Shown in pieces: positions 24,739 through 34,700 of a DNA stretch of 64,000 nt (position 1 is the first letter of the stretch; each line of letters opens with the position of its first letter). The stretch comes from Mediterranea sp. An20 (lineage in GTDB: Bacteria; Bacteroidota; Bacteroidia; Bacteroidales; Bacteroidaceae). Position numbers and translations under genes: made by a program. The notes under the pieces are model-generated. The model had not been told where the DNA came from and did no database searches. It was given only the letters and a program-made list of their open reading frames with translations. Location: positions 20,396-84,395 of the forward strand of contig NZ_NFJV01000017.1 in the NCBI RefSeq assembly GCF_002160055.1, read 5' to 3'.

Positions 24739-26010
24739 TTATCCGCCGAAGTTGTCGAACATCAGGTTAGACATCGGCACGCCCAAGTCATCCAGCATCT
24801 TTTCTACAGCTTTCGACATGGGGCCGGGGCCGCACATATAATATTCGATGTCTTCTGGAGCCTCGTGGTCCTTGAGGTAAGTGTTATAGATGACCTGATG
24901 CACGAAGCCCGGAGTGTATTTCACGCCGGCAGCATCGGCTGCAGGGTCTGGACGGTCCAAGGCCAGGTGGAATGAGAAGTTGGGGAACTCCTTCTCCAGG
25001 TCGAGGAAGTCTTGCAGGTAGAACACTTCGTTTAGCGCACGTGCACCATAGAAGTAAGACATTTTGCGGTCGGTAGTGTGCAGTGTCTTGGTCATGTGCA
25101 TGATTTGTGCGCGTAACGGAGCCATACCTGCACCGCCACCTATCCACATCATCTCTTTCTTTGAGTCGAAGATGGGATGGAAATCGCCATAAGGACCGCT
25201 CATGATAACTTTATCGCCCGGCTTTAGCGTAAAGATGTACGACGAAGCGATGCCTGGCATTACGTCTTGGAAACCCACCTGCGGTTTTGGTTTGAAAGGA
25301 GGTGTGGCAATGCGGACAGTCAGCATGATGCGGTCGCCCTCGGCCGGATAGTTGGCCATGGAGTAAGCGCGGATAGTCTCTTCATCGTTGTGACACTTCA
25401 AACCGAACAGGCCGAATTTCTCCCATGCAGGCAGATATTCCTTGCCAATCAGTTCTTTGTCGATGTCTTTGTCGTAATCCATCGAGTATTTGGGAATCTT
25501 GATTTGCGCGTACGAACCGGGGATGAAGTCCATGTGTTCGCCGGGAGGCAGTGCCACGATGAATTCTTTGATGAAAGTGGCCACGTTCTTGTTCGAGATA
25601 ACCTCGCATTCCCATTCTTTCACGCCGAGTACGCTTTCGGACACCTTGATTTCCATGTCATTCTTCACCTTCACCTGGCATCCCAGCCGCCAGTGGTCTT
25701 GAATCTGTTTGCGGCTGAAGTGCGGTGTTTCTGACGGCAGAATCTCGCCGCCGCCTGCCAGCACTTGGCATTTGCACTGTCCGCACGAACCTTTGCCGCC
25801 GCAGGCCGACGAAAGGAACACTCCGTTTACGGCCAGCGTGTTGAGCAGGGTAGAACCGGAAGCCACTTCCAGCACTTTGTCGCCGTTGATGGTTATTTTT
25901 ACGTTTCCCGACGGTACCAAGAAGCGTTTGGCCACCAGCAGAATGATTACCAGCAGGAGCACCACTACAAGGAATACTCCGATACTCGCTAAAATTAAGT
26001 TCATATCCAT
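24739..26010 (-). CDS. nqrF: Na+-translocating NADH:quinone reductase subunit F
   Basis: Entry point for electrons: it oxidises NADH via FAD and passes electrons to a 2Fe-2S centre. The 423-residue product has one N-terminal membrane anchor (about 5-29). The ferredoxin domain has cysteines 70, 76 and 79 (CGGKGSCGQC) and 111 (RLGC). An FAD/NADH reductase module contains RAYSMANYP, the nucleotide block MWIGGGAGMAPLRAQI and the C-terminal YYMCGPGPM. It is the last gene of the nqrABCDEF operon, 19 bp after nqrE. Confidence 0.96.
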   Translation of the reverse strand: MDMNLILASIGVFLVVVLLLVIILLVAKRFLVPSGNVKITINGDKVLEVASGSTLLNTLAVNGVFLSSACGGKGSCGQCKCQVLAGGGEILPSETPHFSRKQIQDHWRLGCQVKVKNDMEIKVSESVLGVKEWECEVISNKNVATFIKEFIVALPPGEHMDFIPGSYAQIKIPKYSMDYDKDIDKELIGKEYLPAWEKFGLFGLKCHNDEETIRAYSMANYPAEGDRIMLTVRIATPPFKPKPQVGFQDVMPGIASSYIFTLKPGDKVIMSGPYGDFHPIFDSKKEMMWIGGGAGMAPLRAQIMHMTKTLHTTDRKMSYFYGARALNEVFYLQDFLDLEKEFPNFSFHLALDRPDPAADAAGVKYTPGFVHQVIYNTYLKDHEAPEDIEYYMCGPGPMSKAVEKMLDDLGVPMSNLMFDNFGG

Positions 26011-26029
26011 TGTTTTGTCCCTTTCTTCA

Positions 26030-26656
26030 TTAGATGTTCAAACCGGAGAAACACATGAAAGCCATCGCCATCAACCCAACGGTGATAAATGTGATGCCCA
26101 ATCCGCGCAGGGGAGCCGGCACATTGCTATAGGCCATTTTTTCACGCACGGCAGCCAGGCCCACAATGGCAAGCATCCAGCCCAGTCCCGAGCCCAGGGC
26201 GTATGAAATAGCATCAGAGATGTTGCCGATATATTTAGGGTCGCTCAGATTCAGATTGATGCGTTGCTGCATGAAAAGCGAAGCACCCATGATGGCACAG
26301 TTTACGGCAATCAGTGGCAGAAAAATGCCCAATGAAGCATATAACGACGGACTGAACCGCTCGACAGCCATCTCCACCAGTTGAGTAATACCGGCAATGA
26401 TGGCGATAAAAAGAATGAAACTCAGGAAACTGAGGTCTACGCCTTCGATAATGGCATCGGGACCCAATACCCGTGTTTGCAGCAAATAGTTGACAGGGAG
26501 CGTCACTACCAGCACAAAGGTAACGGCGATGCCCAGGCCTACGGCAGTCTTCACGTTCTTCGACACGGCCAGGTACGAGCACATGCCCAGGAAGAAGGCG
26601 AATATCATGTTGTCCACAAAGATGGACCGGATGAGTAAGCTAAAGAAATCTTCCAT
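26030..26656 (-). CDS. nqrE: Na+-translocating NADH:quinone reductase subunit E
   Basis: Integral membrane subunit, 208 residues with six membrane segments. It is paralogous to NqrD with inverted topology. The N terminus ([27 protein letters not shown]) contains one of the conserved cysteines that in Na+-NQR structures hold an Fe or 2Fe-2S centre between NqrD and NqrE. The second ([10 protein letters not shown]) is in the middle. Gene order and spacing fit the operon. Confidence 0.96.
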   Translation of the reverse strand: MEDFFSLLIRSIFVDNMIFAFFLGMCSYLAVSKNVKTAVGLGIAVTFVLVVTLPVNYLLQTRVLGPDAIIEGVDLSFLSFILFIAIIAGITQLVEMAVERFSPSLYASLGIFLPLIAVNCAIMGASLFMQQRINLNLSDPKYIGNISDAISYALGSGLGWMLAIVGLAAVREKMAYSNVPAPLRGLGITFITVGLMAMAFMCFSGLNI

Positions 26657-26690
26657 ATTCTAACTTTATATTCTGACTACATTATATATA

Positions 26691-27326
26691 TTATTTCTCT
26701 TGCAAATCTTTGTGGCGTGCACGCTGATACCAGATAAGGCAAGCTACGATAATCAGTGCCATGGGGGGCATCAGCATCAGGCCGTTATTGACATACCCGG
26801 CGTTCTGGATAGGCTCATAGTTCAGGATATTGAATCCCAGCAACGTGCCCGAACCCAACAGTTCACGGATGAATGCCACAATGACCAGAATCTTGGCGTA
26901 GCCCAATCCGTTGCCGATACCGTCCAGGAAAGATTCCCAAGGACCGTTCTGCATGGCAAAGGCCTCCAGGCGTCCCATCAGAATGCAGTTTGTGATGATT
27001 AGTCCGACATAAACAGAAAGCTGTACGCTCACGTCATAGGCAAAAGCTTTCAGTACTTCGCTCACAATGGTTACAAGAGCGGCCACAACCACCAGCTGTA
27101 CAATGATGCGGATGCGGTTGGGAATGGTTTTACGCAACAGCGAAATCACCACATTCGAGAAAGCTGTGATAACCGTAACGGAAAGTCCCATTACAATGGC
27201 CGGTTCCAATTTGGCCGTCACTGCCAAAGCCGAGCAGATGCCCAGCACCTGTACAGTGACAGGATTGTTCATGCTTATCGGGGTAGCAAATACCTCTTTG
27301 TTCTTTTTAGAAAACAATTGTCCCAT
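26691..27326 (-). CDS. nqrD: Na+-translocating NADH:quinone reductase subunit D
   Basis: A 211-residue integral membrane subunit with six membrane segments. The conserved cysteines are visible as [10 protein letters not shown] and [15 protein letters not shown]. The start is placed at [12 protein letters not shown] (27326), four bases after the nqrC stop and behind GAGGATTAAAATT. The upstream in-frame Met codon would overlap nqrC and lacks support. Confidence 0.95.
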   Translation of the reverse strand: MGQLFSKKNKEVFATPISMNNPVTVQVLGICSALAVTAKLEPAIVMGLSVTVITAFSNVVISLLRKTIPNRIRIIVQLVVVAALVTIVSEVLKAFAYDVSVQLSVYVGLIITNCILMGRLEAFAMQNGPWESFLDGIGNGLGYAKILVIVAFIRELLGSGTLLGFNILNYEPIQNAGYVNNGLMLMPPMALIIVACLIWYQRARHKDLQEK

Positions 27327-27330
27327 AATT

Positions 27331-28020
27331 TTAATCCTCCGCATCGTTAGTCGTTAAAAATTTGGTGTAGTTGCCCAGACATCCCTTCAGCATTGAACCT
27401 ACAGCTACTGATGTGATGGTGCCTCCGGAAATGCCGTCCACCTGATGTTCGGGATCTTCTATTTTCCCGTTTTTCACTACATCCAGAACGACCTGACCGT
27501 CTTTCATGGTTTTCAGTCCGGGAAATTCATTCTGGAAGTGTTCACCGGCAATTTCAGCACCCAGACCGGGCGTTTCGCTGGCATGCGAGAAATACACTCC
27601 GTAGACAGTGTCTTTGTCGTCATTCAAGGCTACATAGCCCCAGATGGCTCCCCACAGACCTACGCCGTAGACGGGGAAGACATATTTAGTTTGTCCGTCT
27701 ACTTCTGCCACAAACACGTGCAGGCGGTTGTTTTCTTTCACTTCTTTTTCGTAGGAGGTCGCAAATTTGCCTTCGTTTTCTTTCAGTGTGCCGTCTTCCT
27801 GCATCAGCATGTCGGCTTTTACATATTTATTATATTCTGCCTCGGCATCAGCCACGTTTCTGATGTTCAATGCGGCGAGGATTTGCTTTTTAGTGTCCAT
27901 CTCCACATTTTTATTCTGTGTTTCCTTCAGAGACGAGCTTACAAAAGCCAGCAGAAATGCTACGATAACAACCATTACCGAAGCATAAATGAGGGTGTAA
28001 GTGTTACTGTTGGTATTCAT
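27331..28020 (-). CDS. nqrC: Na+-translocating NADH:quinone reductase subunit C
   Basis: A 229-residue FMN-binding subunit with one N-terminal membrane helix (about 9-28) and a periplasmic FMN-binding domain. The covalent FMN site is the Thr in [10 protein letters not shown] near residue 197, a variant of the usual S(T)GAT motif. The Thr is present, so flavinylation by ApbE-type transferase is expected. apbE is not in the window. Confidence 0.95.
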   Translation of the reverse strand: MNTNSNTYTLIYASVMVVIVAFLLAFVSSSLKETQNKNVEMDTKKQILAALNIRNVADAEAEYNKYVKADMLMQEDGTLKENEGKFATSYEKEVKENNRLHVFVAEVDGQTKYVFPVYGVGLWGAIWGYVALNDDKDTVYGVYFSHASETPGLGAEIAGEHFQNEFPGLKTMKDGQVVLDVVKNGKIEDPEHQVDGISGGTITSVAVGSMLKGCLGNYTKFLTTNDAED

Positions 28021-28035
28021 TTGTCATTCGGTATT

Positions 28036-29208
28036 TTAATGGTTCGACTTGAGGGCTGTCCGTTTCTCGCGGCGACTGATGTTGTTTTGCACCACACAAT
28101 AGTCAATGAGCGGGGCAAAGATGTTCATCAATAAGATAGCGAGCATCATACCTTCGGGATAGCCCGGATTGAGTACACGGATAATGATGGCCATGGCACC
28201 GATGAGGAAACCGTAGATGTACTTGCCGGTTTCAGTGCGTGCAGAAGTGACAGGGTCGGTTGCCATAAATACTGCACCGAAGCAGAAGCCACCCAACACA
28301 AGATGTTCGTACCAAGGCATGTGTGCGACAGCTGTGTCTGGTCCTGCCACATTGAATATCCAGGCCATGAAAGCACCTCCCACGAAAACGGACAGCATGG
28401 TTTTCCAACTGGCAATGCCTGTCCAGAGCAAGATAATGGCACCAATGGCTATGGCTATGACGCTTGTTTCGCCGATAGAACCGGGTATGAGTCCCGTCAC
28501 CATGTCCCAGGAGAAATCTGGAGCAGCGGCCGAAGTCTTGGCAATGCCTAAGGGGGTGGCCACGGTCAGCCCATCGACGGTTTGTCCCAGTCCGAAAATG
28601 CTGTCTGAAGATACCCATACAGCATCACCCGACATTTTGGTGGGATAGGCGAAGAACAGGAAGGCGCGTGTCACCAATGCTACGTTGAACACATTCATGC
28701 CCGTTCCGCCAAATACTTCTTTGGCAAAAATAACGGAGAACGCAGTCGCAATGGCCAACATCCACAAAGGACAGTCGACCGGTACAATCATGGGGATTAA
28801 AATACCGCTGACCAGAAATCCCTCCTGTATTTCTTCTTTCTTCCATTGAGCGACGATGAACTCAATGCCAAGACCTACTACATAGGAAACAATGATTTTG
28901 GGCAGAACGGCCAGGAAACCATAACCGAACATTTCCCAAAAACCACCGGTCATGCCGGTAGCATGGAAATGCTGGTAACCTACATTATACATACCGAACA
29001 GCAAGGCCGGTATCAGCGCTATGACCACAATCGACATGATACGCTTGCTGTCGATGGAGTCGTGGATGTGTGTTCCCGACTTCGAAGTGGTATTGGGCAC
29101 GAAGAGGAATGTTTCAAAGCCCTCAAACACCGACCGGAAGGCATGATACTTGCCGCCTTCTTCGAAGTTCGGTTTTATCTTATCCAGATATTTTCTTAAA
29201 GCATTCAT
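28036..29208 (-). CDS. nqrB: Na+-translocating NADH:quinone reductase subunit B
   Basis: A 390-residue subunit with around ten membrane segments, carrying riboflavin and a covalent FMN and involved in Na+ translocation. The FMN attachment motif appears as DGLTVATPLG (about residues 212-221), in which the Thr of VAT is the expected acceptor. The N-terminal soluble stretch FEEGGKYHAFRSVFEGFETFL is typical. The C-terminal basic tail is short. Confidence 0.95.
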   Translation of the reverse strand: MNALRKYLDKIKPNFEEGGKYHAFRSVFEGFETFLFVPNTTSKSGTHIHDSIDSKRIMSIVVIALIPALLFGMYNVGYQHFHATGMTGGFWEMFGYGFLAVLPKIIVSYVVGLGIEFIVAQWKKEEIQEGFLVSGILIPMIVPVDCPLWMLAIATAFSVIFAKEVFGGTGMNVFNVALVTRAFLFFAYPTKMSGDAVWVSSDSIFGLGQTVDGLTVATPLGIAKTSAAAPDFSWDMVTGLIPGSIGETSVIAIAIGAIILLWTGIASWKTMLSVFVGGAFMAWIFNVAGPDTAVAHMPWYEHLVLGGFCFGAVFMATDPVTSARTETGKYIYGFLIGAMAIIIRVLNPGYPEGMMLAILLMNIFAPLIDYCVVQNNISRREKRTALKSNH

Positions 29209-29269
29209 TAAAATTTAATGATTAAGAGTTTGTTTTTTGTTATTTTCCAGTCACATATATCCAGTGGCG

Positions 29270-30622
29270 TCAGGCCATTTCGGCACGGAGCATGTCAAGA
29301 CCGGCACGCACGATACGTTGCACCTCCACTTTTGAGGAGCATACGAATTCGCATAATGCAAAGTCTTCGGGTGCCACTTCGTAGATGCCTAAGGCTTCCA
29401 TACGGTCAATGTCACCTGCAATGATGGCTTTGACGAGATATTCGGGAAAGATGTCCATCGGAAAGACACGGTCGTATTCGTTGGACATAATCATGTGGCG
29501 TTCGCCCCCTTTCACACGTGCATCTATGACGTATTCTTTCTTTTTGCCTGTCAGCCATGAGAAATATGAGTGGCTGGTGCTGAACTGGTTAAAGCGGGGC
29601 ATAATCCATCCTAACATTTCATGGATTTCATCACCTTCGGGAATGACGCTAAGCTGAGTATGGAATGCTCCGAGAAATCCATTGGGAGATACTTGCTTGC
29701 CAGTCAACACATTGCCGCTGATATAGCGCAAGTCTTTATTGGCATTGACATTGTTTTTGAAAACATGGGTCAATAAGGCGCCTACTTTCAGTTTGACATA
29801 AGCGGGTTTCAGCACTTCGCTTCCTGTCAGGGCCACGGTGCGTGTCATATCTACGCGTCCGGTATTCATCAGTCGTCCGATGAAAATGACGGCTTCCGGT
29901 GCGAGGGTCCAGACTGTCTCGCCTTTTACAATGGGGTCAATGTGGTTGATTTGTACGCCTACATTGCCTGCGGGGTGCGGTCCATCGAAGATGGTAATCG
30001 TGACATTCTTTGCCTGTGTAAGAGCCGGACTGGTTTGGTGGACGTTGATATTCAAATAAGTTCTGGCTATTTTTGAGAGAGCGTCAAGACCTGTCTGGAA
30101 GTTGTTTTCCTCGCCTTTCAGCACGAATTCAAAATCGGGAGCCTGTGGGGCAGAATCGAAAGCCGAAACGAATATGGCTTTAGGCTGCACGGTAGGGTCG
30201 GCAATCACATCGTAGGGACGTTGGCGGAAAAAGGCAAACATGCCTGTATTCAGCAGAGCTTCTTTTACTTGTTCTCCGCTCATCGCTGCCGGATTCATTT
30301 TACCAAACTCTTCGTAGTCCTGCTCTTGGGCAGCTTCAACCACGATATTCAACACCTTGCGCCGTGCACCACGCTCTATGCTGGTGACTACACCGCTGAC
30401 AGGCGAAACAAATTTTAATTCGGGGTGATTCTTGTCGATGAACAAGGGTCCCCCGGCCATCACATATTCCTGTTCTTTCACCACGACTTTGGGAGTGATG
30501 CCCGTGAAATCGTCGGGTACAAGTGAGTAGAATCCCGGTTCTTTCACGCTGAGCAACTCTTTAGCGGGTTTGCCTTTCAGGTTAATGTCAAGGCCTTTTC
30601 GCAATTTAATTACATTTGCCAT
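29270..30622 (-). CDS. nqrA: Na+-translocating NADH:quinone reductase subunit A
   Basis: First gene of the operon. The 450-residue soluble subunit binds quinone at the membrane surface. Family blocks include KLRKGLDINLKGKPAKEL at the N terminus, a lipoyl-like fold (VSPVSGVVTSIERGARRKVL), and the C-terminal FALCEFVCSSKVEVQRIVRAGLDML. The nqrA-nqrB gap is 61 bp. The operon gives the cell a respiratory Na+ pump, standard for Bacteroides, feeding menaquinone-dependent fumarate reduction (established for the genus). Confidence 0.96.
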   Translation of the reverse strand: MANVIKLRKGLDINLKGKPAKELLSVKEPGFYSLVPDDFTGITPKVVVKEQEYVMAGGPLFIDKNHPELKFVSPVSGVVTSIERGARRKVLNIVVEAAQEQDYEEFGKMNPAAMSGEQVKEALLNTGMFAFFRQRPYDVIADPTVQPKAIFVSAFDSAPQAPDFEFVLKGEENNFQTGLDALSKIARTYLNINVHQTSPALTQAKNVTITIFDGPHPAGNVGVQINHIDPIVKGETVWTLAPEAVIFIGRLMNTGRVDMTRTVALTGSEVLKPAYVKLKVGALLTHVFKNNVNANKDLRYISGNVLTGKQVSPNGFLGAFHTQLSVIPEGDEIHEMLGWIMPRFNQFSTSHSYFSWLTGKKKEYVIDARVKGGERHMIMSNEYDRVFPMDIFPEYLVKAIIAGDIDRMEALGIYEVAPEDFALCEFVCSSKVEVQRIVRAGLDMLRAEMA

Positions 30623-30659
30623 GCGTTTATTTAAATTAAAGGTTTTGCTTACTTGACCG

Positions 30660-30667
30660 CAAAAATA
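30660..30667 (-). promoter_or_regulatory. nqr operon promoter, -7 element
   Basis: The minus strand reads TATTTTTG, matching TAnnTTTG, 37 bp upstream of the nqrA ATG. Confidence 0.5.
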
Positions 30668-30750
30668 CTAAAATCTGTGTAAATGATAAGGGAATAGATA
30701 GCAAAAATGTGGTCAGAGTTGAACTTTTCTGTGTGGAAATTGCTTGTCGT

Positions 30751-30822
30751 ATGGCTGTTCTGATATGGGCACCCTTGTGATGCGGCATTGCAACGTGAGT
30801 TTTGTTGCATTCTAACAGCCAT
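30751..30822. repeat. 72-bp nested inverted repeat upstream of nqrA
   Basis: The outer stem ATGGCTGTT (30751-30759) / AACAGCCAT (30814-30822) is 9 bp and perfect. The inner stem TGCAAC (30789-30794) / GTTGCA (30804-30809) is 6 bp. No U-run follows on either strand. It lies about 85-160 bp upstream of the nqr -7 box. Confidence 0.5.
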
Positions 30823-31097
30823 ATTGAGGTGGTTTAGACCTTTCGACCCATGAATGGTGAACGGTGTATTCTATTAATAATCAGCATTCAACTTCTAATA
30901 TATAATCAGCACACTGCCTATCGCGTGGAAACTTTTCAGGAAGGGCTTATCAGAGGACTTTCTTATGCACATGAGGCATCAGCGCGGAGCGTTCCAAGTC
31001 TGAATCTCTTCATTGCCGCTATCAGGTGATGCTTTTTTCTGAAACACACGATGCCTGCGCCTGTATGTTTTTTGTATTTTAGATGGTGTTAGGGTAT

Positions 31098-31147
31098 AAA
31101 AAAGAGATATGCCACCAGGCTTTGTAGCTCCGATGGCATATCTTTTT
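31098..31147 (-). terminator. Terminator of the peptidase gene
   Basis: AGATATGCCA (31105-31114) pairs perfectly with TGGCATATCT (31134-31143). On the minus strand a U-run follows (T6 from the A-run at 31098-31103). Confidence 0.75.
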
Positions 31148-31181
31148 CATTCCTTGCCGATTAATCAGCAAAGGTTTCCCG

Positions 31182-32579
31182 TCAGCGTTCTTCAGCAAAC
31201 ATGGGGTCCCATGCAGGCAGTTGAATAGGCTTTTGCTTGAAGATGGCTTGAATCTTTTCCGGTACGTACTTGGTTTCTACAACAAGACGGAACATATACT
31301 CATCAAACCATTTGTCGCTCATGATAAGATGGCCCTGATGTCCGTATGAAGGTCCCCAACTGTTTTCTACCATCCATTTTACCGGTTTCCCGTCTTTGTC
31401 CAAATCTACTGCCATGAGGGTCATAGCATGGGCAGACAGGCTGGAGAAAGTCTGGATGCGTTCCTTTTTATCCATGCCGAAGTTGACGCCCATTAGCGAA
31501 CCATAGTCATAATTGTCCACATCCAGGTAGCCTCGCTGTGCATCCAACTGAGTGACATCGCTACTGAAATACATCGCAGTGCTGTCTTTTAAGGATGCGA
31601 TAGCCATTTGTTTGATATCCTCCAAAGGCAGATTGACGTATTTCCAGTTATGTCCATCGTAGCGGTGGCGGTCGTAAGCTATTTCATAGCATTGGTAGTA
31701 TTCGCGGGTCGGGTCGTTCATCAGCATGACAAAGTTGGTCAACAGGCTCTTGTCGCCATACTTTTCCAAGAATGACATCGGGGTATGGTGTTCGACTTCC
31801 ACCCGTTTTCCGCTGGCATCCCTGCGGATGTAATCAAACTCGGTAGGGGGAACGCCCAGATTGAGAGCGAGCATACGGTAAACTTCTTTCAGCATGTCGG
31901 TTTTTCGGCTCTCTATATTTTCTTTTTTGGTTTTCTGTGCGGACATTTCACGCAGTTCAAGTCCGAATTCCTTGAGCTTCAATCCGATGAGGTTAGACAT
32001 TTGTGAGGTATGGTTGCTGCTATAGGTTTCAGGCATTGCTTCTTTGGGCACCAAGCCATATTTTCCTATAATATCGGCTACTCCCGTGAAAGTTCCTCCG
32101 TCGCTCAGCGGATGTTTGAAAAGCCATTCTACGGTTTGGTCGGTCATAGGTTTGTCGGCTGTGTCAATAATGCCTTGCAAGAATAGGTTGGCCTTTTCCA
32201 GTTGGTCCCAGAAGAACGAATAAGCCTGCGAATATTCCAGTTCGGGTAAATTGTATCGTGCGATAGCTTTGGCGCGCATCACGTTCATCCCGGTAAAAAG
32301 CCAGCATCGTCCACTGGATTGTTGGTCGGTGATGCCTTTGGATTTAACTCGGATGGAGAATTCGGTGTCGAGTCCTTTCTGGTTGTCCAAGTTGAGGGTG
32401 AGCTTGCGGATGTCGTTCTGAGCGATGGCATTGCGGATAGCACGTTCGGCTGGGGTTTCTACATACGATTTTTGTATGTCCTGGAGCATGTCGGGACTGA
32501 TGCCTCCCGCCTTTTGTTGGGCCTGAACAGTGAACAGGGCAGCACTGAAAAGTGCCAAGGTTGTAAGTTTCTTTTTCAT
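31182..32579 (-). CDS. Secreted C1-family aminopeptidase C (PepC/bleomycin hydrolase-like)
   Basis: A 465-residue papain-like cysteine peptidase with a Sec signal peptide (MKKKLTTLALFSAALFTVQAQ), so it is exported. Catalytic residues are in family context: Cys92 in QQSSGRCWLFTG, His in SAHAMTLM and Asn in VENSWGPSYG. The start is set at 32579. An in-frame Met at 32633 falls in the promoter box (32631-32638), and the signal peptide begins at 32579. Homologues are cytosolic in many bacteria, so export is a Bacteroidetes trait; its likely role is trimming peptides in the periplasm. Confidence 0.93.
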   Translation of the reverse strand: MKKKLTTLALFSAALFTVQAQQKAGGISPDMLQDIQKSYVETPAERAIRNAIAQNDIRKLTLNLDNQKGLDTEFSIRVKSKGITDQQSSGRCWLFTGMNVMRAKAIARYNLPELEYSQAYSFFWDQLEKANLFLQGIIDTADKPMTDQTVEWLFKHPLSDGGTFTGVADIIGKYGLVPKEAMPETYSSNHTSQMSNLIGLKLKEFGLELREMSAQKTKKENIESRKTDMLKEVYRMLALNLGVPPTEFDYIRRDASGKRVEVEHHTPMSFLEKYGDKSLLTNFVMLMNDPTREYYQCYEIAYDRHRYDGHNWKYVNLPLEDIKQMAIASLKDSTAMYFSSDVTQLDAQRGYLDVDNYDYGSLMGVNFGMDKKERIQTFSSLSAHAMTLMAVDLDKDGKPVKWMVENSWGPSYGHQGHLIMSDKWFDEYMFRLVVETKYVPEKIQAIFKQKPIQLPAWDPMFAEER

Positions 32580-32630
32580 TGTCGAATGTTTTTCTATGTT
32601 AAGTCTTGTCTTAATAATTGGATTTGCCTG

Positions 32631-32638
32631 CAAATGTA
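32631..32638 (-). promoter_or_regulatory. Peptidase promoter, -7 element
   Basis: The minus strand reads TACATTTG, matching TAnnTTTG, about 52 bp before the chosen start. It excludes the longer frame. Confidence 0.55.
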
Positions 32639-32744
32639 GTGCATTTTTTGAAAAATTAGGGCTGGCTTTAGATTTATTGTGGCCTTAAAGGAACTATTTC
32701 TGCTCAAAAAGTGTTTATTTTGCAAACTATATGCGAATTGATTT

Positions 32745-33953
32745 ATGAAACATTTTCTATATGCTTTTCTCTTGTTTTGGCTGATAACGGCCGGAGTACA
32801 GGCTCAAGAGGTTGATTCTTTGTCTATAACTACAGATACTATGCGTACACCTACGAAGAAAGAATTGCGAAAGAAGCGGGTGGCGCAGCGTAATTTTCAT
32901 TATAATATTTTGGGAGGGCCAAGCTATTCACCTGATTTTGGGCTGTTGGTCGGTGGAAGTGCTTTGATGACTTTTAGTATGCATCCTTCGGATACTTTGC
33001 TGAAACGTTCGGTGGTTCCGATGGCTATTGCTTTCATGTTTGACGGAGGCATTAATCTTTTTTCAAAGCCTCAACTCTTTTTCAAGCATGACCGCTTTCG
33101 TATTTTCGGAAAGTTCAGTTACAAGAATACCGTAGAGAATTTTTATGGGGTAGGATACAACACCAATCGGGATTATGTGCGCAGCGATACCACCAGTCAG
33201 TACCGGTATAGTGGTGTTCAAATCAACCCTTGGTTCCTTTTTCGGTTAGGAGAAAGTAATTTCTTTGCCGGACCGCAGATTGATATCAATTATGATCATT
33301 TCACTAAGCCGGGGAAGTACTTGGCTGAGGAGCCTTCTTATGTCGCAGCCGGAGGGGATAGTCATGGCTATAAAAATTTTAATTCCGGTCTGGGCTTTCT
33401 GCTGACCTACGACAGTCGCGATGTTCCGTCGAATGCTTATCGTGGTTTATATCTTGATTTTCGTGGAGTGATGTATCATAAAATATTCGGAAGCAATAAT
33501 AATTTCTATCGTCTTGAGTTAGACTATCGGCAGTATAAGCAGGTAGGCAACAGAAAAGTCCTTGCTTGGACTGCTCAAAGCAAGAACGTGTTTGGCAATG
33601 ATATTCCCTTGACTCAATATTCCTTGACGGGAACTCCTTTTGACTTGCGTGGATATTACATGGGACAATACCGTGACAAATCATCGCATGTGGTGCTTGC
33701 TGAATATCGCCAGATGTTCAATACCGACCAGGATACGTGGCTGAAGCGCATCATTAACCATTTGGGATTCGTCGTATGGGGAGGATGTGGTTTCATGGGA
33801 CCTACGCCAGTAAGGGTTGAAGGGGTATTGCCCAACTATGGAGTGGGCTTGCGCATTGAGGTACAGCCGCGCATGAATGTCCGGTTGGATTTAGGCAAGA
33901 ATACGGTGAACAACCAGACCCTTTTCTATTTTAATATGACAGAAGCGTTTTAA
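32745..33953 (+). CDS. Omp85/BamA C-terminal-type outer-membrane barrel
   Basis: A 402-residue outer-membrane protein with a signal peptide (MKHFLYAFLLFWLITAGVQAQ). The rest is beta-rich with alternating aromatic strands and ends in Phe (NMTEAF), as expected for a barrel recognised by the Bam machine. Blocks such as GLGFLLTYDSRDVPSNAYRGLYLDFRG and YGVGLRIEVQPRMNVRLDLG match the bacterial surface antigen (D15) barrel. No POTRA domains precede it, so it is a barrel-only member rather than BamA itself. The cargo is unknown. Confidence 0.85.
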   Translation: MKHFLYAFLLFWLITAGVQAQEVDSLSITTDTMRTPTKKELRKKRVAQRNFHYNILGGPSYSPDFGLLVGGSALMTFSMHPSDTLLKRSVVPMAIAFMFDGGINLFSKPQLFFKHDRFRIFGKFSYKNTVENFYGVGYNTNRDYVRSDTTSQYRYSGVQINPWFLFRLGESNFFAGPQIDINYDHFTKPGKYLAEEPSYVAAGGDSHGYKNFNSGLGFLLTYDSRDVPSNAYRGLYLDFRGVMYHKIFGSNNNFYRLELDYRQYKQVGNRKVLAWTAQSKNVFGNDIPLTQYSLTGTPFDLRGYYMGQYRDKSSHVVLAEYRQMFNTDQDTWLKRIINHLGFVVWGGCGFMGPTPVRVEGVLPNYGVGLRIEVQPRMNVRLDLGKNTVNNQTLFYFNMTEAF

Positions 33954-33968
33954 AACCAAGGCAGGACT

Positions 33969-34700
33969 ATGACCGTACACGAGTTCGTTATCAGATATAG
34001 AGAGGCTTTCGGCGAGAATTCACCTTTACCTGTAGCTTGGGGATACAGCCATACGGCGGTAACGGAGGTGAGGAAGATTCCACGTTGCATGATAGGTGCC
34101 ATACGCAAAGTATGCGATGGCGACTCGTTGACACTTTCTGCGGATAATGTGTTGTGTGGTGGTGGCAGTTTGTACACAGCTTTTGCCCCTATGCCTGATC
34201 GGGTGCCGACGTTTGTATCGGAGGTAGAACATTATAAGCAGACCAAGGAACAGGTAAAGACGTATATTGACCGGTTAGGCATCCGTTTGTCCGTAAAGCC
34301 ATATCTCAACTTTGTCCGCATGGATCATCTGGATAATTTGGATGGAATGGAAGGCATTTTGTGTTTCGCTACGCCAGATGTTCTTTCCGGGCTTTGTTCT
34401 TGGGCATTTTATGATAATAATGACGATGATGCCGTCTGCACACGGTTTGCTTCAGGATGTTGTAGTATAGTGACTTTTGCGGCGAAAGAAAATGCAGAGG
34501 GTGGCCGACGCTGTTTCATTGGCTTGCTCGACCCGTCGGCTCGTCCGTTGATTCCAAAGCATGAACTGACTTTTTCCATACCGGTATGCAGGTTTAAAGA
34601 GATGATGCAGACCATGGAACAATCTGCTCTCTTTCAGAAGGCTTACTCTGTTGTAAGGAAACGTATAAATGGAGAAATCCGTAAAGGAACCGATTTATAA
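33969..34700 (+). CDS. DUF169 family protein
   Basis: A 243-residue protein with the DUF169 pattern: LPVAWGYSHTAVTEVRKIPRCMIGAIRKVCDGDSL near the N terminus, CGGGSLYTAF, and a late GCCSIVTF. It carries many cysteines (residues ~41, 50, 63, 120, 137, 154, 164, 165), which suggests cofactor or metal binding, but no biochemical function is established. It starts 15 bp after the barrel gene. The pairing may be incidental. Confidence 0.8.
   Translation: MTVHEFVIRYREAFGENSPLPVAWGYSHTAVTEVRKIPRCMIGAIRKVCDGDSLTLSADNVLCGGGSLYTAFAPMPDRVPTFVSEVEHYKQTKEQVKTYIDRLGIRLSVKPYLNFVRMDHLDNLDGMEGILCFATPDVLSGLCSWAFYDNNDDDAVCTRFASGCCSIVTFAAKENAEGGRRCFIGLLDPSARPLIPKHELTFSIPVCRFKEMMQTMEQSALFQKAYSVVRKRINGEIRKGTDL

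Larger units (their letters stand above)
30668..31181. other. 0.5-kb gap between nqrA and the peptidase gene
   Basis: No gene is supported. It contains the structured element at 30751-30822, about 270 bp in which I see nothing definable, and the peptidase terminator at 31098-31147. Confidence 0.6.
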
